The position numbers and the translations under genes were made by a program. From positions 3,374,110 through 3,438,109 of the forward strand of contig CM024177.1 in the NCBI GenBank assembly GCA_013433145.1: a stretch of 64,000 nt of DNA, given 5' to 3'. Every line of letters starts with the position of its first letter. Positions within the stretch are counted from its first letter, which is position 1. The DNA is from Ascaris suum (Eukaryota; Nematoda; Chromadorea; Rhabditida; Ascarididae). Below the pieces are notes generated by a model. The model did no database searches. It saw nothing but the letters and a program-made list of their open reading frames with translations, and was not told the origin of the DNA. This document shows positions 15,201-45,325 of this stretch, in pieces.

Positions 15201-15716
15201 ACCATTGAGGGTGAAGGCTCAGGAATGGGAATTACGTACACTCCTGTTGACGATGAAGACGGAGTAAGTCACTTTCTTATGACTCCTTACTAAATATGAG
15301 AGAATATAAGAGGAGAGGAAAATGCAAGGAAACAAGAGGGAATTGAAATTTTTATCGCTAGCATTGTGAGGATCACTGTTAACCATAAAATGTTACCTAA
15401 CGTGTGTTTTTGATTGATTGCTTAAAAATATTTCCTATTACTGTGGGGTTTCATTTTTCCTCTAAAATCGAGAGGGACGTTCACCTAAATGGCAATATTT
15501 CAGGATGATAGTAGTGGAATGGATAGTGATTTACCGATCGTAGTGGATATTGCGGGATCGCATCGAGATCTACAAGAGATCCTCACAACGGTACCCACAA
15601 TGCAACGGCCGAAAATCCTTCTCGAAGTACTTGATAATGGTTATCAACGAACGACTCCCAACAGATGTTTTATTATTCTATTACTTTTTATGTTTTTATC
15701 ATTACGATTATTTTGA
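226..15716 (+). CDS. gpn-1: Glypican, GPI-anchored heparan sulfate proteoglycan (GPC1/2/4/6-like)
   Basis: Twelve in-phase exons: 226-288 (donor uncertain, possibly 291), 683-740, 952-1113, 2363-2454, 3651-3779, 4686-4859, 6640-6805, 11522-11652, 12693-12848, 14321-14513, 15115-15263, 15504-15716; about 561 aa, normal for the family. Exon 1 gives a hydrophobic signal peptide (MALLVALLLL). Exon 3 has the conserved SAPTCCTHDLEQEM segment, exon 7 the CALC..KPCANLCLNVFKGC cysteine cluster, exon 8 ISESIMLFQEKGPMISAKV, and exon 10 GFWRGLPTSIC...CWNG followed by GDGIRNQVFNPEF, the last two typical of the GPC1/2/4/6 branch. Exons 11-12 carry Ser-Gly sites in acidic context (EGEGSGMG, DDSSGMDSD) for glycosaminoglycan attachment. 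The protein ends in a hydrophobic GPI-signal tail (FIILLLFMFLSLRLF). Glypicans modulate Wnt, BMP, FGF and Hedgehog signalling at the cell surface. Subfamily and symbol come from recalled family patterns; the C. elegans alternative is lon-2. Exon 1 is the least certain part. Confidence 0.92.
1114..2362 (+). other. Glypican intron 3
   Basis: The donor is A|gtaggt and the acceptor is atatccag. It joins a 1-nt remainder to exon 4, giving Lys. The intron is AT-rich, and its ORFs on both strands lack splice-consistent coding signal. I see nothing else in it. Confidence 0.6.
6806..11521 (+). other. Longest glypican intron (4.7 kb)
   Basis: The intron starts with gtcagt and ends in ttttcag. It holds a C13/A9 homopolymer junction near 8555-8576, a direct repeat of GCCTGTTAATGG near 8890 and 8921, and a GC-richer patch at about 8920-9190 that is open on the minus strand for 78 codons without recognisable homology. 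I found no nested gene. Confidence 0.5.
8555..8567. repeat. C13 homopolymer next to an A tract
   Basis: Thirteen C residues are followed directly by a run of A. It lies in the long glypican intron and is one of several G/C tracts scattered over the window. Confidence 0.95.
13310..13480 (+). repeat. Degenerate 21-24 nt tandem repeat in a glypican intron
   Basis: Successive diverged copies share the core CTATACACGACTTCAAGATG: around 13336 (ctatacgactttcaaat), 13379 (ctatacacgacttcaag), 13404 (tattgacgatctcaag), 13448 (ttcacgacttcaggaa) and 13469 (atgcacgtcccaact). A longer period of about 64 nt is suggested by TGAATTCGA at about 13299 and 13363. The copies are too diverged to be a recent microsatellite. 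Confidence 0.5.
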
Positions 15717-16196
15717 TATCCGTCTCGTTAGTGAATGTTTCATCACACCGAAGCCTAAAATATTACAACGATTTAGTGAAAATGGTTCTCATAACTTCTC
15801 ACCTGTATTATCTTTTCTCACCTGTCCGTTAAAAACAAAACAAAAAAAAAGAATTCTGAGCAAAATGTTCGATGGTTTTGAAACTTTTATTAAGGGTGAT
15901 ATTCAACTCTGTCATGTATCATTCGAAATCGAATTGCAAATATTATAATTGTTGGCATTTTTCTTCTTAATTTCCGCCGGCAACAGACCGATTTTTGTAT
16001 ATTGGCAGCAGTTGCAGTTTTCCATTTGGCTTGGTGTTCTCTCAATTTGATACTGTGATATTGCGACGTGTCGCCATTTTGTCGCTCTTCATTCAGTTGT
16101 TTTTTAAACACTATGCGAAACTCCAAAACCTCGAAAACACAACCTTCTGTTCGTTCTAGGGTTTTCTTTCGGGATAAAGGGAAATTGACGGAGGGA

Positions 16197-16210
16197 GGGG
16201 GGGGGGGGGG
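16197..16210 (+). repeat. G14 homopolymer tract
   Basis: Fourteen consecutive G residues, preceded by gagggag and followed by aggaagg. It lies in the likely glypican 3' UTR. Such tracts are known from nematode genomes and are prone to length change. Confidence 0.95.
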
Positions 16211-16306
16211 AGGAAGGAGCTGTAATACTGAAAGAGTTGTGGTTCAAAACAGGCGTGATTTCAGTAATGCTGATAACAGTAGTTGTTTGCATAGTTCACA
16301 TAATAA

Positions 16307-16335
16307 GCAATGAGTCCATATTTTGGACTCATTGC
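16307..16335. repeat. Perfect 12-bp inverted repeat (hairpin) with 5-nt loop
   Basis: The arm GCAATGAGTCCA (16307-16318) is followed by the loop TATTT and the exact reverse complement TGGACTCATTGC (16324-16335). It lies about 590 nt after the glypican stop and upstream of the AATAAA at 16824, so it may fold in the glypican 3' UTR. It could instead be the centre of a decayed palindromic element. Confidence 0.9.
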
Positions 16336-16823
16336 CAAAGAATCTGACCATATTGTGTGCTTAATTTTTGAACTGATTCGAATATTTGGAGTTACGCTAT
16401 TATATGCATTGTAGCAATTCTCTTCTATGAGTCTTCTCTCGTTGGAGGATATAAACTAATGTTGAGTATCGAAAAAGGGTTGTGTAATGGAAGCGAACTC
16501 CATAGACGATGCTTCCATGCTTGCAATTTCGATGCCGATTCAAACCGAATTACTTGGAGAAACCTGAAATTGCAGTTGCTATTATATAAAAACATCTAGT
16601 CATCTCTTTACGACAACATGTGTTCAATGAGGCAATAAGAAAATTTGAGTGAGCACATTGAAAGGAGAGATAATTTGAGATTAACAACAGCTCCTAAACT
16701 CCTTCTCATCTTATGAATCGAAATATAAATAGAAGAAAATTCTCCAGTTTTTAGCCGAATTTCCAGGAAATGTTTATTCGCTATTCAGAAAACAACAGAA
16801 TATGATCTTATTTCACATTGCAC

Positions 16824-16829
16824 AATAAA
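16824..16829 (+). promoter_or_regulatory. Candidate polyadenylation signal for the glypican gene
   Basis: This is a plus-strand AATAAA about 1.1 kb downstream of the glypican stop, followed by a T-rich stretch. The assignment rests on the hexamer alone, and a nearer variant signal is possible. Confidence 0.3.
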
Positions 16830-18335
16830 ATTTTATTTTTGCATGAAAATTCGTGTTTTTTCTTCCGATGAGCTTTCCTAGTCTGCATTATATGTTTCAA
16901 ATTGAAGTGTTCTAAAGTCCAACTTGCACAAGCATTCAATCATTTCAATAGTTGCCTCATATATTGACGCCCTTCGTTATGTTTTCTCTTTTCTACTTAT
17001 TTCTTCATTTTATTTAACATCCCACAATGAGGAAAATCTCATTTCAACATCCTCTAAAAACGTATTGAGAACAAAAAGAACAAAAAAAAAAGCTTTTCTA
17101 CTCCTATTAGTTCGACCGTAGAAAATGCGTCGCCTTTAGTTTTTTTTTTTGGTTGTTCATTGAACACAAAATTGTTTTGTACAGTTTATATCGTTAATTA
17201 TTTCGTGATCAATAATAAATATTAGTAATTGTTGTGTTCCTTAAATGATTTTCTATAATTAAATATAAAATTTCTCTAAAATATTAAATCCACTATAATA
17301 TGAGAAGATATAAAAAACAGCACCTAAAAGGAAAGAGAAAGAAATGCTCGAAAATGGCAAAATAATAAAACCGGAAATCAAACCAGTGATTGAAATTTGT
17401 CACGAAAATGTCGTTTATTCGATCGACACACATAGGTCGTCGAATTGAGAGTCCTATGGAGGGGAGGAGGAGAGGAAGAAGAGTGGAAGCCGGCGACCCC
17501 TTGGAAAATAGTGATATAAACGCTTGTAGTTTTTATGACAGCGAACATTTTGCTGCCAGTGATATATAAATAGTTAATCTCTGATCGTTTAAGGAAATGA
17601 ATTAGCAGAATTTTATTAGAGGTTCCGAATTTAATTCGAAGCAAAGGAAACTATTGGGAAGGAGGGGAAGTGACGATTACGATCTCTTTTCTCTTCTCCG
17701 CCAATTAATACAAACGTAAAGATATTTTCTCTACGATGCACTAAATATTTGGATTTTATTGATGTTATTTTTTAGTTCTGTTCTCACTGCAATTTAAAAA
17801 TTTACTAACGAATTTCGCTCACATTAGATGTTATTTATTCATTATTCACCCTAATTATTGTAATCTTTTCTGGCAGTCTTTCCTATTCGTTTTATCCGAT
17901 CAATGCAAAGAAGCGTCTTCCGATGGCAATAAAACCTATCATCAACTTAGCCGAACGCCTTTCGTTTATAAGATTTCGCCATGGCAATCGCCGCAAATGC
18001 AATATTAGATCATTTTATTTAAAATGCTCAAAGTATCGCAGAATTCGGCTTCATTCCAGGTGTGTCCACGATGTCACAGTTTATTTATTACTTAGGCGAT
18101 TGGATTTATCTATTGAAGATGAGGGTTTGTATCAAAATTAGATATGTACCAACTATTCAAAAATTACAATTAAGTCTGTGAAAGTAGGACGCCATCAGTT
18201 GAACTTAACTTGATGAGAGAATGTTTATGCCATTGAACTTCTTAAATAACAATGGGGTTATTCCACTCGATAACAAATTCGCAGTGATGTCCAACAAGGA
18301 AGTTTCTCTCTTCATTTTATGCAGTAAAGATGTTT

Positions 18336-18470
18336 TGAGTGGAATTTTGAATAGCGGCAATACTTGGATGGACACAATAAGGATAATTGAATAGTGGCAA
18401 TAAGAGGTTTCATCGAGTGGAATTCACACAATAACGATAGTTGCAATAATATTTTGAATAGCGGCAAATT
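18336..18470 (+). repeat. Cluster of degenerate copies of TTGAATAGCGGCAAT
   Basis: The core occurs at about 18347 (ttgaatagcggcaa), 18387 (ttgaatagtggcaa) and 18454 (ttgaatagcggcaa), with a weaker copy near 18434 (cgatagttgcaata). The flanks also repeat: gagtggaatt at about 18336 and 18415, and cacaataa followed by gata or cgata at about 18373 and 18427. The pattern looks like an old, interrupted tandem array. Confidence 0.6.
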
Positions 18471-19233
18471 CTTCATCAAAGAATTCAATTTTATTATCCC
18501 TTCTATCATCACGTCTACAACCTTTTTATGCCGCAAAAGAACATAAAACATCGAAATATGCAACACTTAACTTTTCTATGAGAAATTTCACGTGATTTCA
18601 ATCACCTTAACCACAAAATTGCATAACTACGCTAAGGAATGAGGCTCCTTGTTCTAAAGATGACAGTATCCACGAGCTTCATATTGTAGACGATGTTGAT
18701 CTTCGTTGAAGATTCCATTCGTCCATTGCTGCTAAGAAACCGTCCAAAATTGGCAGCTGCATTCTTCGTGCTTTACGGCACAGATTGTCGAGCATTGTCG
18801 AAACGTTTTCACAATTAATTACCAATCCACATTGTAAGGATTTACTGCTCTATGATTACCTCCTTCGATTTCGGATAGTAAATTAAAATAAAACGTCAAA
18901 AATCGTTTTCCTCGCCTCAGTTTATTCAAATCTTTGCTTGAAACTGTGCACTGTTTTCCGTTCTCAGAAATGTTCCTCTTGATAACCCTCCATAGACAAA
19001 AGCTCATCAACACCACTGTGCCATAAACAATGTGCTATCGGTGTGCAGTTCCATGTTGCACGCATCTTGAATATACTTCCTCATATCATCATAAATGCGC
19101 CTGTCGCACTATCCTTCAGGTATCGATTAAGTCATCTCCACCTCCGCATTACTGCTGATCCCATGTATTTAACCTCACACCGTATTGTTTTACAGAAAAC
19201 TGAAACTGCTGTTGAGCCTTGTACGTAAAATTC

Positions 19234-19434
<201 letters not shown>

Positions 19435-19880
19435 AGGCCCTGGCACGATGGACTGCTTGAGAAGAGACTTGAAAGAAGACAGATAACAGGTCATAACTAC
19501 ATCAGAAAGTAAGCACTGCAAGCGGGAACAACACGGAAATCAGGTGAATTAAGCGCATCAATTTATTTCGCTATTTTTCTTTCGATTTGAAGCGGAAGTC
19601 GCGCCGGGCAAGGCGCAAATTTTCAAATGGAGGAGATAGTCTTGAGGACGCTCTTGCAGATCTTCAAGGTTTAAATTGAACCGCTCCCTGATGAATTAAA
19701 AAATATCTCCTATCTTCAGTAAGTGAAGAAATTAGAGCATCCAAGGCATCAACAATCACAAAGATATATCCCATAGGTAAAAACAAATCTTCAAATAAAA
19801 GCATTTCTTTTACTCTGGTGATAATCTGTTACTATGCGGGTATTTGAAAATGCTTGAAAACTTCGCGCCGGAAACTTCAT

Positions 19881-20608
19881 TCAGCAACCAGCCGTGCCGA
19901 GTTTTCCGAAGCGTCGAATTCTTTTCGAAAAAGTGGCGAGTTTTGAAATCTGTTTTGCTGATGACTGTCCACCTTCGAAGATTTGATCCAACATAGAGTC
20001 AAGAGAACGAAACCTAATCGGAAACATGACCGTTGCATCGGTTAACCTGACCGTTCTACTTGCCATTTGCTGTGGGCAACATTGTCCTCTAAGGCGCGGT
20101 GATCAACTCACAAGCAATAGATGACTGCATTCGAGTGATGGGATGATCCTTTGTGGGAATCCGATACCCAATTATGTCCTGATTCAGCGTGACTACTCCA
20201 TATTTGTGAATGTGATTTTGAAATTGCCGCGTACTAACACAACCAACTAGGAGGTCCAGCTGTGCTTTTAGATATGGGTGGTTTATTTTGTGATTCTGAT
20301 GCAACATTTCCGGTGATAGCGGATCGCAACGCCATACGTACGCATATCCATAAAACAAATTGGTGTACTTATTGCACAGGTACAACAGGTAGAACGCTTC
20401 TTTTAAGAGCTATTTTTACGTTAAGATGATGGGAAACAATGGCATGGGCATATTTTAAGATGTTTGGTGCCAAGTCTTCTAGCACTCTATATAGCTGTAC
20501 CGAGTTGCGATCATTACTTAATCCATCCATTCCACACCTTCCCCCTCGATCGATGGAAATCCATTGGATAGGTTCTTGGTGGTTTTCATTTTCAATTCGA
20601 CTGCATCA
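19881..20608 (-). other. Unassigned minus-strand coding-like ORF block with frame changes
   Basis: Three long minus-strand open stretches follow each other. The first is about 75 codons (20608 down to about 20384) and contains QLYRVLEDLAPNILKYAHAI. The second is 98 codons (20385-20089) in another frame and contains YLCNKYTNLFYGYAYVWRCD. The third is 61 codons (20066-19881) and contains RFRSLDSMLDQIFEGG. The first two meet at a frame change near 20385-20400 with no room for an intron. A gtgagt donor and a cccacag acceptor 43 nt apart sit near 20109-20067, but the phases do not join. This may be a decayed gene or unresolved exons. The family is not recognised. Confidence 0.25.
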
Positions 20609-21068
20609 TGATATTCGAATAGCTTTCACGTTTGCGCAGTAGGTAGATGTCTAACTGCAACAATACAATCATGAGCTCGATAAGCTTGATATAAGCGGCA
20701 AACAGAATGGCTTATTTTTGTTTCAACTTTGTACTATATCATCGCGCTTAATATTTCTATAATTTCAACTGTTTAAGTTGCCCAATTTTATGACATGAAG
20801 CAATATTTTTTTTCGTTTGTACACGTATTATTCTGCCAGTGATATGCACTTCGTTTCCGACCTGGATCAGAGACCCGGCTCCGGCTACACTCTGAAACAG
20901 AACAGGTTGATTTGCCACCTTCAGCTCATGTCCCTTCAATATCGCAACCACGTTTAACCCAACTTTCTAAGGTTGTGGGTTAGCCGGTTGAGACTGAACC
21001 GTATTCAATTCAGATCTCTTCGCCGGTACCTTTGAGAGTGCTTGCTGTAAAATCGTGAATATAGGCAT
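20592..21068 (-). CDS. Possible small three-exon gene, 81 codons, unknown function
   Basis: Minus-strand model: exon 1 21068-21030 (ATG, 13 codons), exon 2 20966-20823 (48 codons), exon 3 20654-20592 (20 codons plus TGA). Both junctions are phase 0: AAG|gtaccg...accttag|AAA (63-nt intron) and CGT|gtacaa...ttgttgcag|TTA. The middle exon has a beta-rich look (VAILKGHELKVANQPVLF, then GNEVHITGRIIR), which loosely suggests an OB-like or similar small barrel, but I recognise no family. Without splicing, an in-frame TAG interrupts at the exon 1/2 junction. It points away from Nup214, whose start is about 770 nt away, so the two could share a promoter region. The model rests on splice signals and codon pattern only. 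Confidence 0.35.
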
Positions 21069-21839
21069 TCCTTCAGTAAACAATCAGTTGTGAAGTCCTT
21101 AAAAATTGTTTTCTGGAAAAATCACCTCAATAACTTGCTTATGTTTACTTTAATTCTATCATAAAGGCGACAAAAAGTCTACTCTGTACTTTTTCAACAA
21201 TTCTTTCAAAAAATCTCACTGAAGCCTTACCTTTGGAAATTCCAAATTTTGAGTCACTAAACTTTTGTTATGTTTTGTTTTGATTTTATAAGTGAGATAT
21301 GAGGAAGATTTAACCGATACCCCCATTCATCGTTTTATATGATGCACTCTCGTTAATTAGGTTCTCTCTCATGTAGTTTGTGGTTTTAGAGGAAAGCGCA
21401 CCAAACATCATCTTGTTCATTCGTTGAGGTCTTTGTGTTTAGAAGCACTAATCTCCCACTCTTTATTTATTCCTGTACTGCTGTGACTGGCAGCAGCACA
21501 TAGAGGAGAGGGAGAGGAGAGAGAGTGTGGCTCAGAGAGCACCATTTCTCTAAATGGTATGTATCGAGTTTAGCATCATGTAGATGGATGCATGTCGCTT
21601 TTTGATTCGAATGCAAACTTAAGTTTGAATTCTGCACCAGTTAGATTAGTCCCGGTCGCGTTCAGGACCTGGTTTAACCTATCCCCATAAAGGTCATTAG
21701 CTGAACCTGATTCCGATCTCGTTGATCATTGCGATCGAGATTTCGCACCTCCCTGCATTACCTTCACAGTGGTTTTTTTCTAGCGTAACCTTGTGCAACA
21801 GAGTTTTATCTTCATTCTTCGATCGTTCACCTGTTGGTA
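21069..21839. promoter_or_regulatory. Interval upstream of Nup214 (possible divergent promoter region)
   Basis: No coding exon is evident. It lies between the start of the minus-strand small-gene model and the Nup214 ATG and includes a purine-rich GAGAGG stretch near 21503-21530. Its regulatory role is inferred from position only. Confidence 0.3.
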
Positions 21840-41995
<20,156 letters not shown>

Positions 41996-42007
41996 GCAGT
42001 TGAGCAC

Positions 42008-42013
42008 ATTAAA
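42008..42013 (+). promoter_or_regulatory. Candidate variant polyadenylation signal after Nup214
   Basis: ATTAAA lies 12 nt after the Nup214 stop. With the next ATG at 42092, the layout resembles the spacing of about 100 nt between genes in nematode operons. The hexamer alone is weak evidence. Confidence 0.3.
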
Positions 42014-42091
42014 GAGAAAGAAGAGGGAAAGGGGAAGGGAGCGAGGGAATATCGCGGCTGTGGAGTGAAATCAGGGCTAATAGAAATTAAT

Positions 42092-42521
42092 ATGAGTCGT
42101 CGTGAAAGAAATGTGGTCCTACTGAAAAACGTGTGCCACTCTGATCGGAAACAGTGGGAAACTCGAATGCAGGGATTAAGTCCTAATAAGATTCGCTCGG
42201 TAAGCAGCTTCCTGCTCCCATGTTCTCGTTTTATCTTTTCCTGTTTTAAAGGTGTGTGATGGTCGATGCTAATCAGTTCCTGTCAGGGAATATATTTTTT
42301 ATTTCAGCGTTCGATGATGTTTCTTGCGTTATCAGCGCTTAAATATCATCCTATCATCAGTTGTTTTCCAAGTTTTGAGCGCTCTGTGTGCTGTGTTTTT
42401 AATATCGCTGAATTTCTTTCAGCTCAGCGTTCTCGACATGGCGTTAAGGATTTCCGTTGCCGAGATGTCTCTCTTCCGGAAAATATTTTATTGTTCAACT
42501 CATATTCTGGCAATAAATTAG
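42092..42521 (+). CDS. Possible small two-exon protein directly downstream of Nup214
   Basis: Exon 1 is 42092-42199 (MSRRERNVVLLKNVCHSDRK..., 36 codons), ending at a good donor TCG|gtaagc. Exon 2 is 42423-42521 after tctttcag, phase 0, coding for LSVLDMALRISVAEMSLFRK and a short hydrophobic end before TAG. Together they give 68 aa of unknown family. The ATG is 97 nt after the Nup214 stop, with an aaatcag site just upstream that could accept a spliced leader, so this may be the second cistron of an operon. An AATAAA at 42512-42517 overlaps its last codons. An alternative second exon from an acceptor at about 42308 keeps a frame open to 42730 but runs through a C16 tract. Confidence 0.4.
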
Positions 42522-42577
42522 CTTATATTGTTACCATTTTGGTATTGTATAGTGGATTTTTATTAGGAGTTACCCAA

Positions 42578-42593
42578 CCCCCCCCCCCCCCCC
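42578..42593 (+). repeat. C16 homopolymer tract
   Basis: Sixteen consecutive C residues. The ORF crossing it (42266-42730) reads them as a short proline run, so any protein model through this point would be length-unstable. Confidence 0.95.
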
Positions 42594-44246
42594 GGAACCG
42601 TAGTGCACGCAGAAAAAGTCGGCTGTTATGTGTCACGTCATTAGTCCCAAATTATATCTCACTTGAGCAGATCGCCCGTTTTGGTCATCATCACTTAAGA
42701 GCATTTAGATCGTTGCATGGGGACAGCTAATATTTGCGCATTATTCAACTCGCGGTGCACACCTGTGGGAATTGCTGCAATTTACTGCAGTGGATTTGTT
42801 GAATTTAAAATGCGATAAGTCGGTGCAGCTGAACGTGCTTAGTGCTGATGTGCGAAATGCTGCATTTAGTTTTTGTTCAGCAAATTCGCACTGCATTCAA
42901 CGCTATGTAACAATTGCAATGACCACGTCTGACTAGTCGAGTGTGTCTGACGATGTCTGCCTATGTCTGACACGTCTTGCATGTTCGAATTTCAGTGGAC
43001 CCACTATGAAGCGGATGCTGCTTGTTGCCAACTTCATGCATCACGTGTTCCTCGTTCGATAATTGCTATCGCTGTATGCTGTTGTTGCTGTTGTTTTTGT
43101 TCTGTTTTGTTTCATATCATCAATAAATTCATTTATTGCTTATTTAACTGAGATTTCGTTCAGTTGATAGAAACTGCTATCACTTCAGTATTTATTTACC
43201 TGTAGTGATTAAATGTTTATTTACCTGTACTTAACAAATGTTTGTTCGCCTCTATTGATTAGGTTATACCACCTTTTTTGTTTTTCTCTTCTTAGAAAAG
43301 AATTTCCGAAAAGAAATTTTCATCAAAAATTTGAAGGTGGCTACTATTTTTGAAGAGTTAGATGCACTACTTTCATACCGTTATTTGTTTAAGTGGTCAC
43401 TCCGTTGTTGTTGCGTGTGACGAGACTTGGCTACGAATATGAGATAAGGGGTTCTGCAACTCGATTCTCCCACCCTTTTCACTCGTAATCTCGAATTTTG
43501 TTTAGAAATTATGTTGCTGGGCAAGATAAATAACTGAAGAAAATGAGTTATTGTCGTGTTGTGTTTGGCCGATATTGCGGCGCTCTATTTTGTTATTCCG
43601 GTGGAGTTCCGTTTCGTTTTGCTTTTGGATATAGAGAGATATTTGTTATTTTTCTGATCATAAGGCGAATGAATTATATTCCATAGCAAAATAATATTTA
43701 TGAACATCTCATGTCAAGCAATTTGCTACCCGTGGTGTCATATCTCGTGGAAGGTTAATTAGTCAGGTAATTGACACGATAATGAGGTTTACACTTTATT
43801 ATTTCAACACCTTGACAGTCAGCTAGACGGTTAGTGTGTCAGTTAAATTTCACACAGAACGTTTCTTGTTCGGTGCCATGGGAATTGATGTATTTCTTTA
43901 ACCAAAAGTTGTCTATTTGCTACTGACCTGGAAATTTGTATTGGCAGGTTTTAGAGGATATTTTTATTTCGTGTCTGCCTCATGAGGAAAGCCGTAGTAG
44001 GCTGTGCGTGAGCAATTCTCCCTTGTACTTTATGATTTCTTTAGTTGTAGTATGAAATGCGCCTAGGATGCATAATGATAGTTCCCTAGCACCACAATCC
44101 GACCAACGTTACCAATTCGAGGTGGTGTCAGTGTGGATACTAGAGAAAAAGGGGAGTAGGACGAATATTCTACACGGATATGAAAATCTGGCAGGGCGTT
44201 TACAGCGGTTGGTTCGAATTCTTCCCGTCTCCACTCCTTCCCCCCT

Positions 44247-44265
44247 CCCCCCCCCCCCCCCCCCC
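44247..44265 (+). repeat. C19 homopolymer within a C-rich stretch
   Basis: Nineteen C residues are flanked by shorter C runs (ccccct before, tcccc after). The minus strand therefore has four or more G-tracts and can form a quadruplex. It is intergenic. Confidence 0.95.
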
Positions 44266-45325
44266 TCCCCAAAATCAGCGTCTTTAGGTGTGATGGTAAT
44301 TTCGGTCTAGAAGCTTCGCGTGATTCGTTGCAGAAGATGCAATAAAGATGCGAGTTTGATTTATTGAATAGTTTGGCTTTTATTAGTGCGCAATGTTATT
44401 TGGGACAAAATTCTTTTCTGGAATAGAATGTATGTTTCATTAACGCATTTTCAAACTGTGGAATATTTCAAGCAATCGTGAGAGTCCTTGGAGAAATTTT
44501 CATTTGGTTTTGCGAACTATTAAAATCCATTATGATGGATAATTTCCATATGGTAGATATGTGATGATATTTGAGAGTGTTTTCCGTGAGGTTTTGTTGA
44601 ATAGAAATAAAGCTGAGAGAGGTGTTGATCACGTTGATTTCGGTCACTTATCGCCTCTGTGCTCAGTAGTTTCATTGGCTGTCTGTTCGCTCACTGAAGT
44701 GTTTCAAAAAAAACTTTGCCAGGTTTGGTATATGTTTCGAATTAACTAAAAAAGGAAATAAAATAATTCAAAAAGAGGAGTGAAGTCTTGCATATAAGAT
44801 CACGGAGCTCCTACCTCTTGAATATTATGCCAAAATTGCAATGTCATCGATGTATTTCTTCGGTTTATAAGAGGATTTTCAAAGAAAGCCTATAAATAAT
44901 CGATGCATTTTGCTTTGGTTAATGATTCTTATTTCAATGGCCGTCGAATTCTTCTGTTGGCTGTTATCGATCGGGAATGATTGCGTAGGATTCGAGTGTT
45001 TTCGCCGTTGTTCGTCTCGATACATTTTTATTGAGTTTCTTCTGCGGAATAACTCTTAGAGGGGCGTATAGAGTTGGAGTTTTCGCATTTTCAAATCGCT
45101 CAACATGTTTTTGAATTTAAAGTTGTTTGCATTTCGGCAAAAAAGCTGCATGATTTTTGAGCTCTTTACTACTTCTGTTATGAAATAAAGAAATGTGAGC
45201 CGTCTTCCATTCCTGATGCGGTAAAAAAGGCGCTTATCGTATCAGCCGTTCCGGATGCGACAATTTAGTCCGGTTCCATTTCATATATCATCTTATTATT
45301 GACTTACGGTTAATTTCAGAATGAA

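Larger units (their letters stand above)
15717..18300 (+). other. Glypican 3' flank / likely 3' UTR and intergenic DNA
   Basis: No convincing gene is present. An AATAAA lies at 16824-16829 in the plus sense, about 1.1 kb after the glypican stop, so the 3' UTR may extend that far and would then include the hairpin at 16307-16335 and the G14 tract at 16197. Short ORFs at 17378-17644 (minus) and 17923-18141 (plus) have no recognisable motif. Confidence 0.5.
42522..45325. other. Intergenic region between the small ORF and TCAIM-like gene
   Basis: It contains C16 (42578-42593) and C19 (44247-44265) homopolymers and no exon I can support. The ORF at 42963-43151 and those around 44063-44310 lack splice-consistent context. 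AT content is high throughout. Confidence 0.5.

Noticed and set aside
42266..42730. 154-codon ORF through the C16 tract
   Set aside because: It has no recognisable motif, depends on the length of a homopolymer, and overlaps a better-supported small exon. I kept it only as an alternative.
44150..44230. Possible tRNA around the B-box-like GGTTCGAATTC at 44208
   Set aside because: No A box at the right distance and no acceptor stem can be drawn.
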